A DNA stretch of 64,000 nt from Phycisphaerae bacterium (GTDB taxonomy: Bacteria; Planctomycetota; Phycisphaerae; UBA1845). Positions 10,556 to 19,080 of this stretch are shown one piece after another. Below the pieces are notes generated by a model. It was not told where the DNA came from. It worked only from the letters and a program-made list of their open reading frames with translations, and searched no databases. The DNA lies in assembly GCA_029260235.1 (NCBI GenBank), contig JAJDDP010000015.1:1-64000 (forward strand), in the 5' to 3' direction. Numbering within the stretch: the first letter of the stretch is position 1; each line of letters opens with the position of its first letter. The translations under genes and the position numbers were made by a program.

Positions 10556-11272
10556 ATGAGACTGTTCGACTCCCACAGGTTTAGACGTAAGTACTTCCGA
10601 ATGATGGCATGGATAGTTCCCGTTTCACTCCTGTGTCCTGCGTGGTTTTTTCTCTGGCCCATGTTCATGGGATCTACGTTTGCTCTGGGTGCGGTTGAGC
10701 TGATTACTTGCATGTTCACGGCCGCCATGCTTACCTTCTGTATTGTCAAGCCGCGTTTGCAGTTGTCCGAAAAGCAAGTTCGCCTCTTCCAGAAGGGGCA
10801 CCAGGCGAAGTATCCCGGTGAATGCATCGGGTGCGGCTATAACGTTAGCCACACTCAGGGGCCGATCTGCCCGGAGTGCGGCGACCCACTCCCGGAAGTG
10901 CGGACACCTGTTCCGCAAGCTAGCGGAATCTCGACGCTCCCAGCGGGCAAACGCGGCGTGAACTGGCGTCGTTTCACCGTGTCCGTTTCGTCCGGCTCTG
11001 TCTTCTCAGCCCTCATGATATTTGGTTTTCTCCCGCAGATAGATCTTGCACTCACCACACGGTTTTCTGCACTTGTGCTTCCTGAGCACCTCTTGGCGGT
11101 GGAGATCGCGATTCTGTGGGTTGTCAGCTTTGTTCCGGGCGTTGCGATTGGTGTGCGGTCGTATTGGCGGCGTTCGATGATCGGGAAGGGCGAATGCCGA
11201 TGCAGATTGTGCGGCCTGCTTCTTCGTGGCTTGGTGAAGCCAATTTGCCCTGGATGCGGAGAAGCGATATGA
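10556..11272 (+). CDS. Membrane protein with two zinc ribbons
   Basis: A 238-residue protein. Two hydrophobic helices lie at about 13-33 and 38-60, a zinc ribbon (CIGCGYN...CPECG) at about 89-110, two more helices at about 145-200, and a second ribbon at the C-terminus (CRLCGLLLRGL...CPGCGEAI). The start is ATG 10556 with AGGA 11 bases upstream. The C-terminal 105 residues are paralogous to the whole next protein, whose ATG overlaps this stop (ATGA at 11269-11272). Zinc-ribbon membrane proteins of this kind are numerous in Phycisphaerae; their function is unknown. Confidence 0.75.
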   Translation: MRLFDSHRFRRKYFRMMAWIVPVSLLCPAWFFLWPMFMGSTFALGAVELITCMFTAAMLTFCIVKPRLQLSEKQVRLFQKGHQAKYPGECIGCGYNVSHTQGPICPECGDPLPEVRTPVPQASGISTLPAGKRGVNWRRFTVSVSSGSVFSALMIFGFLPQIDLALTTRFSALVLPEHLLAVEIAILWVVSFVPGVAIGVRSYWRRSMIGKGECRCRLCGLLLRGLVKPICPGCGEAI

Positions 11273-11583
11273 GCTGGCGTTATTTCGTTGTGTCTGTTCT
11301 GGTCGGGTCTGCTTTGTCGGCTCTATTCTCCTATGTCTTAGGGCCGTGGATTCAAGTTGAAGTGACCGGGCGATGTCTCGCCATCTTCTCACCGTTCTAT
11401 TCTTGGGCCATAAACGTCATGGTTCTTTGGATTGCTACGCTGGTTCCCGGAGTTTCGCTGGGCGTGCTGTTGTACGCAATGCGCATGCCGCTGGCGAACG
11501 GCGAATGCCACTGTAGATCCTGCGGCTTGCTGCTCCGCGGTTTGGCGGGTCCGGCGTGTAGCGAATGTGGCGAGAAGATATGA
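11269..11583 (+). CDS. Small zinc-ribbon membrane protein, paralogue of the preceding C-terminal half
   Basis: A 104-residue protein that lines up end to end with the C-terminal half of the product of 10556-11272: SWRYFVVSVLVGSALSAL against NWRRFTVSVSSGSVFSAL, VLWIATLVPGVSLGV against ILWVVSFVPGVAIGV, and CRSCGLLLRGL...CSECGEKI against CRLCGLLLRGL...CPGCGEAI. Two membrane helices precede the ribbon. It starts inside the stop of its neighbour (ATGA), so translation is coupled. A third relative is at 51767-52093. Function unknown. Confidence 0.7.
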   Translation: MSWRYFVVSVLVGSALSALFSYVLGPWIQVEVTGRCLAIFSPFYSWAINVMVLWIATLVPGVSLGVLLYAMRMPLANGECHCRSCGLLLRGLAGPACSECGEKI

Positions 11584-11803
11584 GCCGGTCCGGCTATTCG
11601 GCTTTCATGGCACAACCCTTCCTCCTAGCAGAGGCAAAGGCGCCGATACACGGGCCTCCCGCCCATTCCCCCACCGGTTGGCCCTCCTCGTGCTTGAGTC
11701 TGATGGGCCATCCTTGGTACCATAGAGGCAAACAGATCACCAGATTAGCTTTGCTGGTTTGACACATCCGGCGTCTGACCGGCGACACTTGAGGGGTTTT
11801 GAC

Positions 11804-14575
11804 ATGAACATGTTGAAGTATGGACTGGGGCTTTCTTGCCTTGCTTCGATTCTTGCACTCGGCACTCATTGTTCCCGGTCGGTTGATCCAATCGAACAAG
11901 TGCAGCCCCTCGCATTTGCTGCATCGGTTTCGGTTGCGAGACCCTCCGCTTCGGAAATGGCTACTACCAAGGAGGCCATTCAACGCAAGCGGGCCAAGCT
12001 TGTGGCCGGGGGCGGCAAGCGGTTCGATCAACCCGCCGAAGCGCAGGAATTTTTCTTTCAACAACGTCTCGCGGCCGGTGCGACGGAACTCCCCCTCCAA
12101 CACTTGCAGGCACAACTCTTGGAAATTCGAGGCCGCGAATCAGCGCGGGCTGCACTGCGTGGTGCAGGACCTCCACCAGGTGGAGTACTCGGCTGGACGG
12201 CCATTGGCCCGGGCAACATCGGCGGCCGAACGCGGGTGATCGTGATCGATCCCAACAACCCGCAAATCATGTACGCCAGCGGGGTAGCCGGCGGCGTCTG
12301 GAAATCCCTCGACGCAGGTGCGTCCTGGAATCCCACAGATGACATGATGCTCAACCTGGCTGTCTGCTCCTTGGCTATGGATCCCACCGATTCTAACGTG
12401 CTGTATGCGGGAACCGGTGAGGGCTTCTATGGCGGCCCATTCTTGCAGGGCTTGGGGATCTTCAAGTCCACCGACGCTGGGGCTAACTGGGTGCAGCTAC
12501 CTGGCACCATCAACGTCTCCCCAGCCAGTGCGTTCTACTACGTCAACAAAATCGTCATCAGCCCCAACGACCAGAACCGCATCTACGCAGCCACAAGGTC
12601 CGGGGTATGGCGCAGTCTCGACGCCGGGGTGACCTGGTCGGTCGTCTTGGGCAACCCTTACGAGATCGCTTTTACTCCGCAAACCAACGGCTGCGATGTA
12701 GGCTGCCTTGATTTGGTGATACGCAACGACCGGAATCCGGACGTCCTATTCGCTTCGTTCGGTAGTAATGTTCAGGACGGTCTATACCGCTCCGATGACG
12801 GCGGCGATAGCTGGGTCGGTTACACCACGCCGACGAACCAAGGCCGCATGACGCTGGCGCTGGCCCCGAGCAACAACGACGTCCTCTACTTGGTGATGGC
12901 TGACAACGGCACCGGCGGCGCCTGGGGACAATTGGTCGCCGTCTTCCGGACCGACGATGGCGGCGGGACCTTCAACTCTACGCTGGATTTCGGGCACCCA
13001 TTTAGCGCCTGGTTGATGAGCTACGTTTCCATCGCTCTGGGCTGTTTCGAGCACCCGGTGATCTACTCGCAAGGCTGGTACGACAACATCGTAGCCGTCG
13101 ATCCGGTCGATCCCGACATCGTTTGGGTCGGGGGAATCAATCTTTACCGCTCGGACAACGGCGGACAGACGTTCGGGCTGTCCGGCTACTGGTTCAATTA
13201 CTTGCTTGATCCGCCGCCGCCCAATTACATCCACCCCGACCAGCACATGGTCGCCTTCCACCCCGACTACGACGGGACGACCAATCAAATCATGTACGCG
13301 GGCAACGACGGAGGTCTCTTTCGTACCGACAACTCGCGGGCAGCTACCAGCGATGAAGCATGCCCTTTCTGTCCCGACGACGAGCCGGGCTGCGTCATCG
13401 GCCCGCCGCCGGAGATCCTCTGGGCCAGTGCCAACAACGGCTACGGCGTCACCCAGTATTACCACGGTGATAGTGGCAAGGAGACCGATACGTTCGTCGG
13501 CGGCGCTCAGGACAACGGCACCAGCCGAGTTCTAGCGGCTAACACGCCCGACGATTGGAAAATGATTTACGGCGGCGATGGAGGCTATGTCGCTATCGAC
13601 CCTACTGATGCAGAGACCATCTACCTGGAAATCCAGGGCTTCCCGACCATCGAGAAATCAACCGACGGCGGCGAAACCTTCGAGCCAGCCGTCAACGGCA
13701 TCACCGACACCGATGGCTTGTTCATCACCCCGTTTGAAATGGATCAGGCTGACCCCAACGTCATCTGGACCGGGGGAGAGCGGCCCTGGCGCTCGACCGA
13801 CGCAGCCGGTCTGTGGGAGGTGGTCGGTCCGGACTTTGCAGGCCCGGCTCAGATTTCAGCCATCGCCATTGCTCCGTCCGACAGCAACGTGGTCTATCTT
13901 GGCTTCAACAACGGGTACGTCGTGCGGACCACGAACGGCTTGGACCCATCACCCACCTGGACCATCTTTACTAGTGGGCTCTACGGCGGCTGGGTGTCTG
14001 GCATGGCTGTGGACCCCGATGATCCGGACATCGCCTACCTTACCTATTCCAATTATGGCATCCCGCATGTCCTTCGCACGATCAACGGCGGTTCCGACTG
14101 GACCTCAATCGACGGAATCGCAGCCGCAGGCGTGCCCGACATTCCTGCGCACTGGGTCGCAGTCCGCCCGTGCGATTCGCAGCAGCTGTACGTCGGCACC
14201 GAGTTGGGCGTCTTTGTCAGCGACGATGCCGGCGCCAACTGGACCCCAGCTAACAACGGGCTAGCCCACACGGTGGTCGAGTCACTCGATTGGCAACACT
14301 ACGATACGCTGGTCGCCTTCACCCACGGAAGAGGAGCCTTCGCCGCCAGCCTGGAACCCTGTGCCTGCGTAACCAGAGACGGCGACATCAACGGCGATGG
14401 TTTCGTGGACCTAGGCGACTTCGCCGACGCAGCCGGTTGCACCAACGGGCCAAACATAGCCTCAGCCCCATCGGGCTGCGTGCCCTGCGACTACGCCAAC
14501 AGCGACCTGGACGCCGATGGCTATGCCGACCTCAAGGACTTCGCCGAGTTTGCGATACTGTTTGGCGCTGAGTAG
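11804..14575 (+). CDS. Secreted BNR/sortilin-like beta-propeller protein with dockerin-like C-terminus
   Basis: A 923-residue exported protein. The signal peptide (LKYGLGLSCLASILALGTHC) may end in a lipobox. After a charged linker, many propeller repeats follow from about 130 to 855, each with the pattern VxxIDPxNPxxMYAG...GGVWKSxDxGxxW (Asp-box like). The last 70 residues hold two EF-hand-type loops (GDINGDGFVDLGDF and SDLDADGYADLKDF) separated by a Cys-containing insertion, as in planctomycete dockerin-like modules. Start ATG 11804 has GAGGGG 7 bases upstream. It is a paralogue of the lipoprotein at 21791-24166. It probably acts outside the cytoplasm in polymer binding or degradation; no catalytic residues were identified. 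Confidence 0.85.
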   Translation: MNMLKYGLGLSCLASILALGTHCSRSVDPIEQVQPLAFAASVSVARPSASEMATTKEAIQRKRAKLVAGGGKRFDQPAEAQEFFFQQRLAAGATELPLQHLQAQLLEIRGRESARAALRGAGPPPGGVLGWTAIGPGNIGGRTRVIVIDPNNPQIMYASGVAGGVWKSLDAGASWNPTDDMMLNLAVCSLAMDPTDSNVLYAGTGEGFYGGPFLQGLGIFKSTDAGANWVQLPGTINVSPASAFYYVNKIVISPNDQNRIYAATRSGVWRSLDAGVTWSVVLGNPYEIAFTPQTNGCDVGCLDLVIRNDRNPDVLFASFGSNVQDGLYRSDDGGDSWVGYTTPTNQGRMTLALAPSNNDVLYLVMADNGTGGAWGQLVAVFRTDDGGGTFNSTLDFGHPFSAWLMSYVSIALGCFEHPVIYSQGWYDNIVAVDPVDPDIVWVGGINLYRSDNGGQTFGLSGYWFNYLLDPPPPNYIHPDQHMVAFHPDYDGTTNQIMYAGNDGGLFRTDNSRAATSDEACPFCPDDEPGCVIGPPPEILWASANNGYGVTQYYHGDSGKETDTFVGGAQDNGTSRVLAANTPDDWKMIYGGDGGYVAIDPTDAETIYLEIQGFPTIEKSTDGGETFEPAVNGITDTDGLFITPFEMDQADPNVIWTGGERPWRSTDAAGLWEVVGPDFAGPAQISAIAIAPSDSNVVYLGFNNGYVVRTTNGLDPSPTWTIFTSGLYGGWVSGMAVDPDDPDIAYLTYSNYGIPHVLRTINGGSDWTSIDGIAAAGVPDIPAHWVAVRPCDSQQLYVGTELGVFVSDDAGANWTPANNGLAHTVVESLDWQHYDTLVAFTHGRGAFAASLEPCACVTRDGDINGDGFVDLGDFADAAGCTNGPNIASAPSGCVPCDYANSDLDADGYADLKDFAEFAILFGAE

Positions 14576-14713
14576 CCTCTAACGCAGTCGTGGGCGTTCG
14601 AGATACGACCCTTCAACGCCCGGGCACCTTTGCGGAATGGAGCTCCTGGAGGCCTACCGCTACAGCGGGTAGGATGGGCGGGTTCGGACCGACAACCCCC
14701 AAGGAGAACCGAC

Positions 14714-15265
14714 ATGTCCAGCATGGCTGAGCGTATTGAACTGACCGATCCCCAGGCTTACATCGCTAAGCTCAAGAAGCTTGTTGGCAACCGCGATGGT
14801 CTCGAAGTGCTGGCCGAGACTCCGGCTGCCCTTGCTAAGCTCATCGACGGCGTGCCGGCTGAGACTTGTCGCTGCCGCCCCTTCGAGGGCAAGTGGACGC
14901 CCAACGAAATCATCGGCCATCTAATCGATACCGAATGGGTCTTTGGCTACCGCTCGCGAACCATCGCCTGCGACGACACCCCTTCTATCTACGGCATCGA
15001 CCAAGAGAAATGGGTCAACGCCCAACACTACAACGAGCCCGAGGCAAGCGAGTTGGTGGCTACGTTCACCGCCCTGCGGTCCCTCAACCTGCGGTTCTGG
15101 AAAAGCCTAACCCCCGAACAACGCCAACGCGGCTGCCAACACAGTGAACGAGGCGAAGAGACGCTGGATTCAGCCATGACCTTCGTCCCAGGCCATGATC
15201 TTTCGCACATTGACCAGCTCACACGCTACCTGGCAGCCATCGAGACTCAAGCCAACCAGGGATGA
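14714..15265 (+). CDS. DinB family protein
   Basis: A 183-residue four-helix-bundle protein of the DinB/YfiT type. Metal-ligand histidines are visible in NEIIGHLIDTEWVFGYR (His about 71) and near the end in VPGHDLSHIDQLTRY. Members bind a divalent metal and include thiol-dependent enzymes, but many are of unknown role. Start ATG 14714 is supported by AAGGAG at 14701-14706, 7 bases upstream. It is complete and stands alone before the disrupted protease copy. Confidence 0.85.
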   Translation: MSSMAERIELTDPQAYIAKLKKLVGNRDGLEVLAETPAALAKLIDGVPAETCRCRPFEGKWTPNEIIGHLIDTEWVFGYRSRTIACDDTPSIYGIDQEKWVNAQHYNEPEASELVATFTALRSLNLRFWKSLTPEQRQRGCQHSERGEETLDSAMTFVPGHDLSHIDQLTRYLAAIETQANQG

Positions 15266-15297
15266 TCGCACTCACCTGGCCTTGAGGATCGCGAGCA

Positions 15298-15487
15298 TCA
15301 TCGCCGCCGCTTCTTGGATGACGATGTCTTCTTGTCTGGAGATTCGATGCGGGTCAGGGTCAAGATGCCGGCATCGGGGCTGATCGAGTAATTGAAATGC
15401 CGGAGGAAAGTACCTCCCAGTAGCGGGGTCACGTCGGCCATCTCGGCTGGTAGCACCGTGCATTCTACGTTCTCAGCCCAAGCATTC
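15298..15487 (-). pseudogene. Truncated copy of the aspartyl protease gene at 17185-18261
   Basis: The minus strand encodes about 63 residues (NVECTVLPAEMADVTPLLGG through SPDKKTSSSKKRRR, then stop at 15298-15300) nearly identical to the C-terminus of the protease at 17185-18261. Upstream of about 15487 the similarity ends abruptly. The conserved catalytic DTG part is missing, so this copy cannot be active. It shares the stop position and orientation of the full gene and marks one side of a 1.7-kb segment holding the HEPN-like gene. Confidence 0.85.
15302..15487. repeat. Direct repeat, copy 1 (protease 3' end)
   Basis: About 186 bases that match 17188-17373 in the same orientation. A core from GATTCGATGCGGGTCAGG to GAAATGCCGGAGGAA (about 68 bases) is identical, and the flanks differ by scattered, mostly synonymous changes. 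Divergence suggests an old duplication rather than a fresh target-site repeat. Confidence 0.85.
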
Positions 15488-15573
15488 TTGCTCCGCAGCA
15501 TAGTACCCGACCGCGTCCACGCCATCCTCCCGAAGCAGGATCATCAGCCTAAACTACAGCCCCAGGCCCACAC

Positions 15574-15590
15574 ATATGGTGCATATCACC
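15574..15590. promoter_or_regulatory. Overlapping palindromes upstream of the HEPN-like gene
   Basis: ATATG-GTG-CATAT (15574-15586) overlaps GGTG-CATAT-CACC (15578-15590). The pair lies about 50 bases before the GTG start at 15640, a place where an operator could control the gene. A GATAAT sequence at 15599-15604 could be a -10 element. No regulator gene is adjacent. Confidence 0.3.
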
Positions 15591-15639
15591 GTAATGCGGA
15601 TAATGATCCCAGATTACTTCCGATTGAAAGGGAGATGCT

Positions 15640-17124
15640 GTGAAGAAACGACAACGAGCAAGAACATCAACGTCTGCCGCAACGGGCAGTCAGCACGAAA
15701 CGCCGCCAGGGTCACTGCGAACAACGAGAACCAAGGGCACTTTTTCATCGAAACCACCGGCGCGCAAGAAAACGGCGACACAGGAATTGAAACCAGCGTT
15801 TCGGTTTGGCGCTCCGAACCGAAGCGTACACCTCGCAGATGATCAAGCAACGATCAAGGACAGCAGAGGGAATGTCGTTTTTGAGGGTGAAGCTCGGGTG
15901 TCGCTCGAAGTGCTGCCCAAACCTGGCATTCATATTCGTGTGAAGAATACGGCGGCATTCGGCCAAAATCTTTCAGAATCAGGGGTGCTCACACTGCGAG
16001 ACCGCGAATGCCACATCGAAGGCTTCGCAACGGACGTAAGACGTTCGACGTCCGGCGGTACTGATGTTGATTGGTGCCCATCGAGTGAGCCAGTACGAGC
16101 AGTAGGCAACAAGAATACGCGGATCTCAAACATACATTTTCATCTCTTCAATTTCAAGGACATCCTTGGAACAAGCAGAAGTAGCGAAAAACGCAAGTCT
16201 GGTACGCACGCGATTGTTCATGTCAAACTGGACGTGGAAGACTGGCGCATCGAGCTGCGCTCGTTGTTCGAATCGTGGAATCGTTTCAAGAAGTTGAAAG
16301 CGAAGGGCGGAGGCGGCTTGACGCACATAGGTTCGTTAGCCAAGAGTAGAGGTGGAGCGTTTTCAGGGAAAGAGGCAAACCAAATGCTCCAATTTCTCCG
16401 ATTCTTCTTGTCTTTTGCGCAAGGAAATTGGTGTAACCCTATTTGTCCCGTTGGTTTTGACGGTTCCAAGAAACGTGTTTGGGAAGAGTGGTCATCGCCG
16501 CAAGGGTCGTGGCGACGCCCAATCTCCTGGTTCGACGCCCATCACTGTGAACAGCTTGTTGCCCTCATCCCCGGATTCTTGGCTAAGTGGAAGAATGAGC
16601 AGTGGCGCACTGCACTTGTTGAGACGATCTACTGGTATTTGAGAAGCAATGATTCAGCTCGCGGAATCGATGCAGGTATTATCCTCACCCAGGCCGCGAT
16701 CGAGCGATTGTCGTATCAGTATGTAGTCTTGGATCGAAAACTGATTGAGGCTGGTGGATTCAGAAACCTTCGGGCCTCAGACAAGTTCAGGCTGCTATTT
16801 TCGTCGTTGAATATTCCCATTGAAATTCCCGGCTCATCGAAGAAAATGATCATGCTTGGCAAGAAACTGAAGTGGGTGGACAGCCCCCAGGCATTGACCG
16901 AAGTACGGAATTCCCTGATTCACCCAGAAAAGAAACACAGAAGAGACATGTTTGAACTTTGTTCCGAAGCGTGGGAACTTGGCCTGTGGTACCTGGAACT
17001 GGCCCTCCTAGGCATCTGCGATTACAGGGGATCCTACAGCAACCGCCTTGTGTTGAAATGTCAAGGTCAAGTTGAGCCAGTGCCTTGGCACCAGGATACT
17101 CCTCCAACAGGTGTCGATGGGTAG
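15640..17124 (+). CDS. HEPN-like protein of unknown function in an AT-richer island
   Basis: A 494-residue protein with a Lys/Arg/Ser/Thr-rich N-terminal tail of about 50 residues and no signal peptide or membrane helix. The C-terminal 150 residues are helical and hold RNSLIHPEKK, an R-x4-H motif (Arg423, His428) typical of HEPN domains, many of which are RNases in toxin-antitoxin and phage-defence systems. Upstream is the helical segment GIDAGIILTQAAIERLSYQY. Start GTG 15640 has GGGAG at 15630-15634. Sampled lines (16141-16200, 16921-16980) are about 42-43% GC against about 57% in the DinB gene next to it. It lies between a truncated and a full copy of the protease gene, which suggests acquisition by transfer. 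No antitoxin gene is visible beside it. RNase activity is inferred only from the motif. Confidence 0.7.
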   Translation: MKKRQRARTSTSAATGSQHETPPGSLRTTRTKGTFSSKPPARKKTATQELKPAFRFGAPNRSVHLADDQATIKDSRGNVVFEGEARVSLEVLPKPGIHIRVKNTAAFGQNLSESGVLTLRDRECHIEGFATDVRRSTSGGTDVDWCPSSEPVRAVGNKNTRISNIHFHLFNFKDILGTSRSSEKRKSGTHAIVHVKLDVEDWRIELRSLFESWNRFKKLKAKGGGGLTHIGSLAKSRGGAFSGKEANQMLQFLRFFLSFAQGNWCNPICPVGFDGSKKRVWEEWSSPQGSWRRPISWFDAHHCEQLVALIPGFLAKWKNEQWRTALVETIYWYLRSNDSARGIDAGIILTQAAIERLSYQYVVLDRKLIEAGGFRNLRASDKFRLLFSSLNIPIEIPGSSKKMIMLGKKLKWVDSPQALTEVRNSLIHPEKKHRRDMFELCSEAWELGLWYLELALLGICDYRGSYSNRLVLKCQGQVEPVPWHQDTPPTGVDG

Positions 17125-17184
17125 CTGAGGCTGCTCAGGATCGCCAGTTCGGCCCACACTCCGCGGCCGCTGTGCGAGCAAGGC

Positions 17185-18261
17185 TCAACGCCTTCGTTTC
17201 TTGCCTGACGATCTCTTCTTGTCCGGGGATTCGATGCGGGTCAGGGTCAAGATGCCGGCATCGGGGCTGATCGAGTAATTGAAATGCCGGAGGAACGTGC
17301 CTCCCAGTAGCGGGGTAACCTCAGCCATCTCGGCTGGTAGCACCGTGCATTCTACGTTCTGGGCCCGGGCATTGCCGATTTGGAGGGAGTCGAGGGTCAT
17401 CAAGATCCCTTCGACGCGCTGGCCATTCGCAATGGTCAATTGAATCCGGGGATCGTCGTCGGTCGGCCTAAGCCCGATTCGCTCTGCCAGCTTATGGGGA
17501 AGAAGCACGATACTGGCGCCGGTGTCGAACATCATGCGTTCATGATGCTCGCCGTTGATAACCGTGTTCACATAGAACACCTCGCCGTGGCGCTCCAAGT
17601 CAATCTTGTCGGTCTGCACGACCGAGGCTAGGGCTGCCAGGTCTTTGACATACCGCCCAAACACCTTCCGAGGCCCAAGCTTGATCGCCTTGCCCATGAT
17701 CGCACTCAATTCTTCCAGGGCATCTCTAACCTCGGCATCGTTAGACAGCAGGTCATAATCTGCCTGCGTCTTCTTGGCCATCGCCTGCATCTCAATCAAC
17801 TCAGCCAAATAAGCATCCTTGGCCGCAGCGAGGGCGCGCCGGGCTGGGTTGTCATGTTCGGCGTCGGCTATGCTCTGGTAGTAGAGACTCATCTGGTCGG
17901 TAATTTCGTTGATCCGCGAAACAGCCTTGTTGTACGCCCAGCCCGAATCAGCCCGACCTAGCTCGCGGCTCTTCTGCATCCGCTCTGCATAGAGGCTGCG
18001 GATGCTCTTCTTGATGGCAGCGATGTTCTGCTCGAATTCGTCGCGCTGCTGCACAGCCTTGGAGACCTGCATCCGGAATCGGCCAAATGACTTGAGCCGC
18101 TTGCCCAGATCCTTCTCGCCACGCAAGATCCAATACTTACCGACGTTGCGAAGCCCCTTATCGCTCAAGACACTCTTGGCGGATGGCTCGTCAGCGGAGG
18201 CTATCCCAGCCAATGTGGCTGACACCATCAAAGCCAATAAGAGGATGCATCGTCGAAACAT
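17185..18261 (-). CDS. Exported retropepsin-like aspartyl protease with coiled coil
   Basis: A 358-residue protein. A signal peptide covers about 1-23 (LLLALMVSATLAGIASA). Residues about 55-195 are charged and helical, probably coiled coil (QQRDEFEQNIAAIKKSIRSL). The retropepsin-like domain begins about 225, with the catalytic MMFDTGAS (Asp246), and ends with LLGGTFLRHFNYSI and a basic tail KKRSSGKKRRR. One such domain provides half an active site, so it should act as a dimer. The substrate is unknown; it probably works in the periplasm. A 3'-end copy of this gene is at 15298-15487. Confidence 0.85.
   Translation of the reverse strand: MFRRCILLLALMVSATLAGIASADEPSAKSVLSDKGLRNVGKYWILRGEKDLGKRLKSFGRFRMQVSKAVQQRDEFEQNIAAIKKSIRSLYAERMQKSRELGRADSGWAYNKAVSRINEITDQMSLYYQSIADAEHDNPARRALAAAKDAYLAELIEMQAMAKKTQADYDLLSNDAEVRDALEELSAIMGKAIKLGPRKVFGRYVKDLAALASVVQTDKIDLERHGEVFYVNTVINGEHHERMMFDTGASIVLLPHKLAERIGLRPTDDDPRIQLTIANGQRVEGILMTLDSLQIGNARAQNVECTVLPAEMAEVTPLLGGTFLRHFNYSISPDAGILTLTRIESPDKKRSSGKKRRR
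17188..17373. repeat. Direct repeat, copy 2 (inside intact protease gene)
   Basis: Second copy of the 186-base repeat described at 15302-15487. Here it is the 3' end of the intact aspartyl protease gene. The two copies flank the 1.7-kb segment with the HEPN-like gene. Confidence 0.85.
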
Positions 18262-18408
18262 GAGGACAGCCCTATTACGCCAGAAATGCTGGGCGAGTGC
18301 TTAGCTGAGCGATACAGAATCATCTTAGGTATCACAGGAGGAGCAATCAATAGCGCGACCAAAGTGCCACTCCCCGAACGAATCGACCCCTGCCTGCCGT
18401 CAAGATGG

Positions 18409-19080
18409 TCATGATTTATCGCGCAGCTTCGCGAAATGCTTGGTTTCTAGCTTGGCGTACCCAGCCATGTCAAAGTTCACCATGCCATGATTATTCAATG
18501 ACGCCAGGCCGGCAGCATGCACCTGAACGATGAATTGAACGAATTCTGGAAGGGTTCCGTAGTCGCGGGGGAATGGATCCTCCAGCATGTGGTAGAACAC
18601 GCGCGGGCTAGGACTAGCCACATCGACGAAAAAGCCATCGCCCGCTCCGTCATCCAGAATTTTCAGCGCATTCCTGCGTTTCTGGTCAACGAAGGGGACG
18701 TTCTGGATCATGTTCCGGTCTTGCAGAGACTCGGAGATTGAAAGCATCCGCCCGAGAGGCAACACGTTGGTAATGCGACCAGAGCAGCCATTATGCCATT
18801 GATACCAAAGCTCCAGCGACTGCACCCGAGCACCACCAAGCCCTGCCCGCAGCTCAGTCAGCTGGCTATTGGTAGCCAGCGGAGCGAGTTTCTTGTGGAT
18901 GAAGGGGGCCTTGGCGACCAGCACTGCCTCAAGTTCGACCAAGCTCGCATTCAGGCTCTTCTGCTCATCGACATCCATTGTGCTGCTTACCGCCGGGGGC
19001 GCGCTAGTTAGAGCCGCTTTTCGCTTGCACGCCGCAGGGCTAAGGCTCAAGAGGCAGACTAGCAATATCCTCAGCTTCAT
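18409..19080 (-). CDS. SUKH (SMI1/KNR4)-like lipoprotein
   Basis: A 223-residue protein. The N-terminus KLRILLVCLLSLSPAAC is a lipoprotein signal with Cys about 18. The core resembles the SMI1/KNR4 (SUKH) fold: QLTELRAGLG...SLELWYQWHNG, then NVLPLGRMLSI, then a FFVDV strand and a closing TLPEFVQFIVQV helix. SUKH proteins often act as immunity proteins against contact-dependent toxins, but an exported lipoprotein form would more likely bind something in the periplasm. Start ATG (19078-19080) precedes the signal directly; the frame is open for 26 more codons that look non-coding. No toxin gene is adjacent. Confidence 0.65.
   Translation of the reverse strand: MKLRILLVCLLSLSPAACKRKAALTSAPPAVSSTMDVDEQKSLNASLVELEAVLVAKAPFIHKKLAPLATNSQLTELRAGLGGARVQSLELWYQWHNGCSGRITNVLPLGRMLSISESLQDRNMIQNVPFVDQKRRNALKILDDGAGDGFFVDVASPSPRVFYHMLEDPFPRDYGTLPEFVQFIVQVHAAGLASLNNHGMVNFDMAGYAKLETKHFAKLRDKS

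Noticed and set aside
11565..11762. Short frame starting at the ATGAG that ends the second zinc-ribbon gene
   Set aside because: The sequence (MSRSGYSAFMAQPF...) has no zinc ribbon or membrane helix; probably chance after the coupling signal.
12782..13465. 227-residue antisense frame
   Set aside because: Mirror of the propeller repeat gene; composition follows the codon bias of the sense strand.
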